DNA from: Anseranas semipalmata
Lineage: Eukaryota; Chordata; Aves; Anseriformes; Anseranatidae
Direction of reading: 5' to 3'
DNA: 64,000 bases
Assembly (NCBI GenBank): GCA_013399115.1
Contig: VXAA01001977.1
Span: 16,811-80,810, forward strand
The notes beneath the pieces are model-generated. The model searched no databases, had not been told where the DNA came from, and saw only the letters and a list, made by a program, of their open reading frames with translations. Positions 63,881 to 64,000 of this stretch are shown here, one piece after another. Made by a program: the position numbers and the translations under genes. Position 1 is the first letter of the stretch, and the number at the start of each line of letters is the position of its first letter.

Positions 63881-64000
63881 AGGGGAGCCCCGTGTAAGCG
63901 CTGCGGCCGCAGCCACCCCGGGAAGGAAAGCGTCGGCTCCGGCAGCGAGGCCGAAGCCGGCAGCGGGGGCTCCCCGGGACACCGCGGGGGCCAGCAGACC
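63881..64000. promoter_or_regulatory. AKAP10: Edge of a CpG-rich segment, probably the AKAP10 CpG island
   Basis: G+C and CpG rise sharply in the last 120 bases. Given the missing exon 1, this is probably the intron-side edge of the AKAP10 promoter island. Confidence 0.6.

Noticed and set aside
63881..64000. AKAP10 exon 1 at the right edge
   Set aside because: No minus-strand ATG followed by an AKAP10-like start and donor is present in the visible CpG-rich bases.

Overview
The window is vertebrate nuclear DNA, most likely from a bird. Three split genes have short exons with GT-AG borders and orthologue-like proteins. There is one 5'-truncated CR1 LINE 3' end with the characteristic ATTCTATG terminus. 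The introns are compact and there are CpG-island promoters. No bacterial, phage or CRISPR-type feature was seen. The species cannot be named from sequence alone.

Layout: all three genes are on the minus strand, so each reads from high to low coordinates. (1) ULK2, the autophagy-initiating Ser/Thr kinase, runs from a CpG-island promoter near 28.2 kb down to the left edge. Sixteen coding exons (463 complete codons) are visible: the whole kinase domain, the LIR motif and part of the Ser/Pro-rich linker. The C-terminal exons lie beyond the left edge. (2) 28.8-34.2 kb is intergenic or 3'-flank sequence with no supportable gene. (3) NLE1 (Notchless), a WD40 factor of 60S ribosome assembly, is complete at 35.09-42.53 kb. 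I reconstruct 13 exons giving 482 residues, including a first exon with only three codons and a last exon coding only the end of Ile, Trp-Arg-Arg and the stop. (4) 42.6-44.1 kb is the NLE1 upstream / AKAP10 downstream flank. (5) AKAP10 (D-AKAP2), a dual-specificity PKA anchoring protein with two RGS domains, spans 45.6-60.35 kb as 14 coding exons. Its first coding exon is not present and probably lies just beyond the right edge, where a new CpG-rich stretch begins at about 63.88 kb.

The genes have unrelated roles (autophagy initiation, ribosome biogenesis, cAMP/PKA scaffolding) and appear to be independent head-to-tail neighbours. From general knowledge, ULK2 and AKAP10 are neighbours in human (17p11.2) while NLE1 is elsewhere (17q12), so NLE1 between them is a notable gene order.

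Exon borders were read by hand and checked by codon phase across every junction; all three reading frames close without a frameshift. The most interesting points are a frame-preserving 93-nt Ser/Thr-rich ULK2 exon that I do not recognise from mammalian ULK2, the NLE1 terminal micro-exons, and a valine at the AKAP10 anchoring-helix site that matches human variant I646V. I found no evidence for a wholly new biological system. Sequence gaps are at 5404-5418 and 28110-28126, with a single N at 42620.
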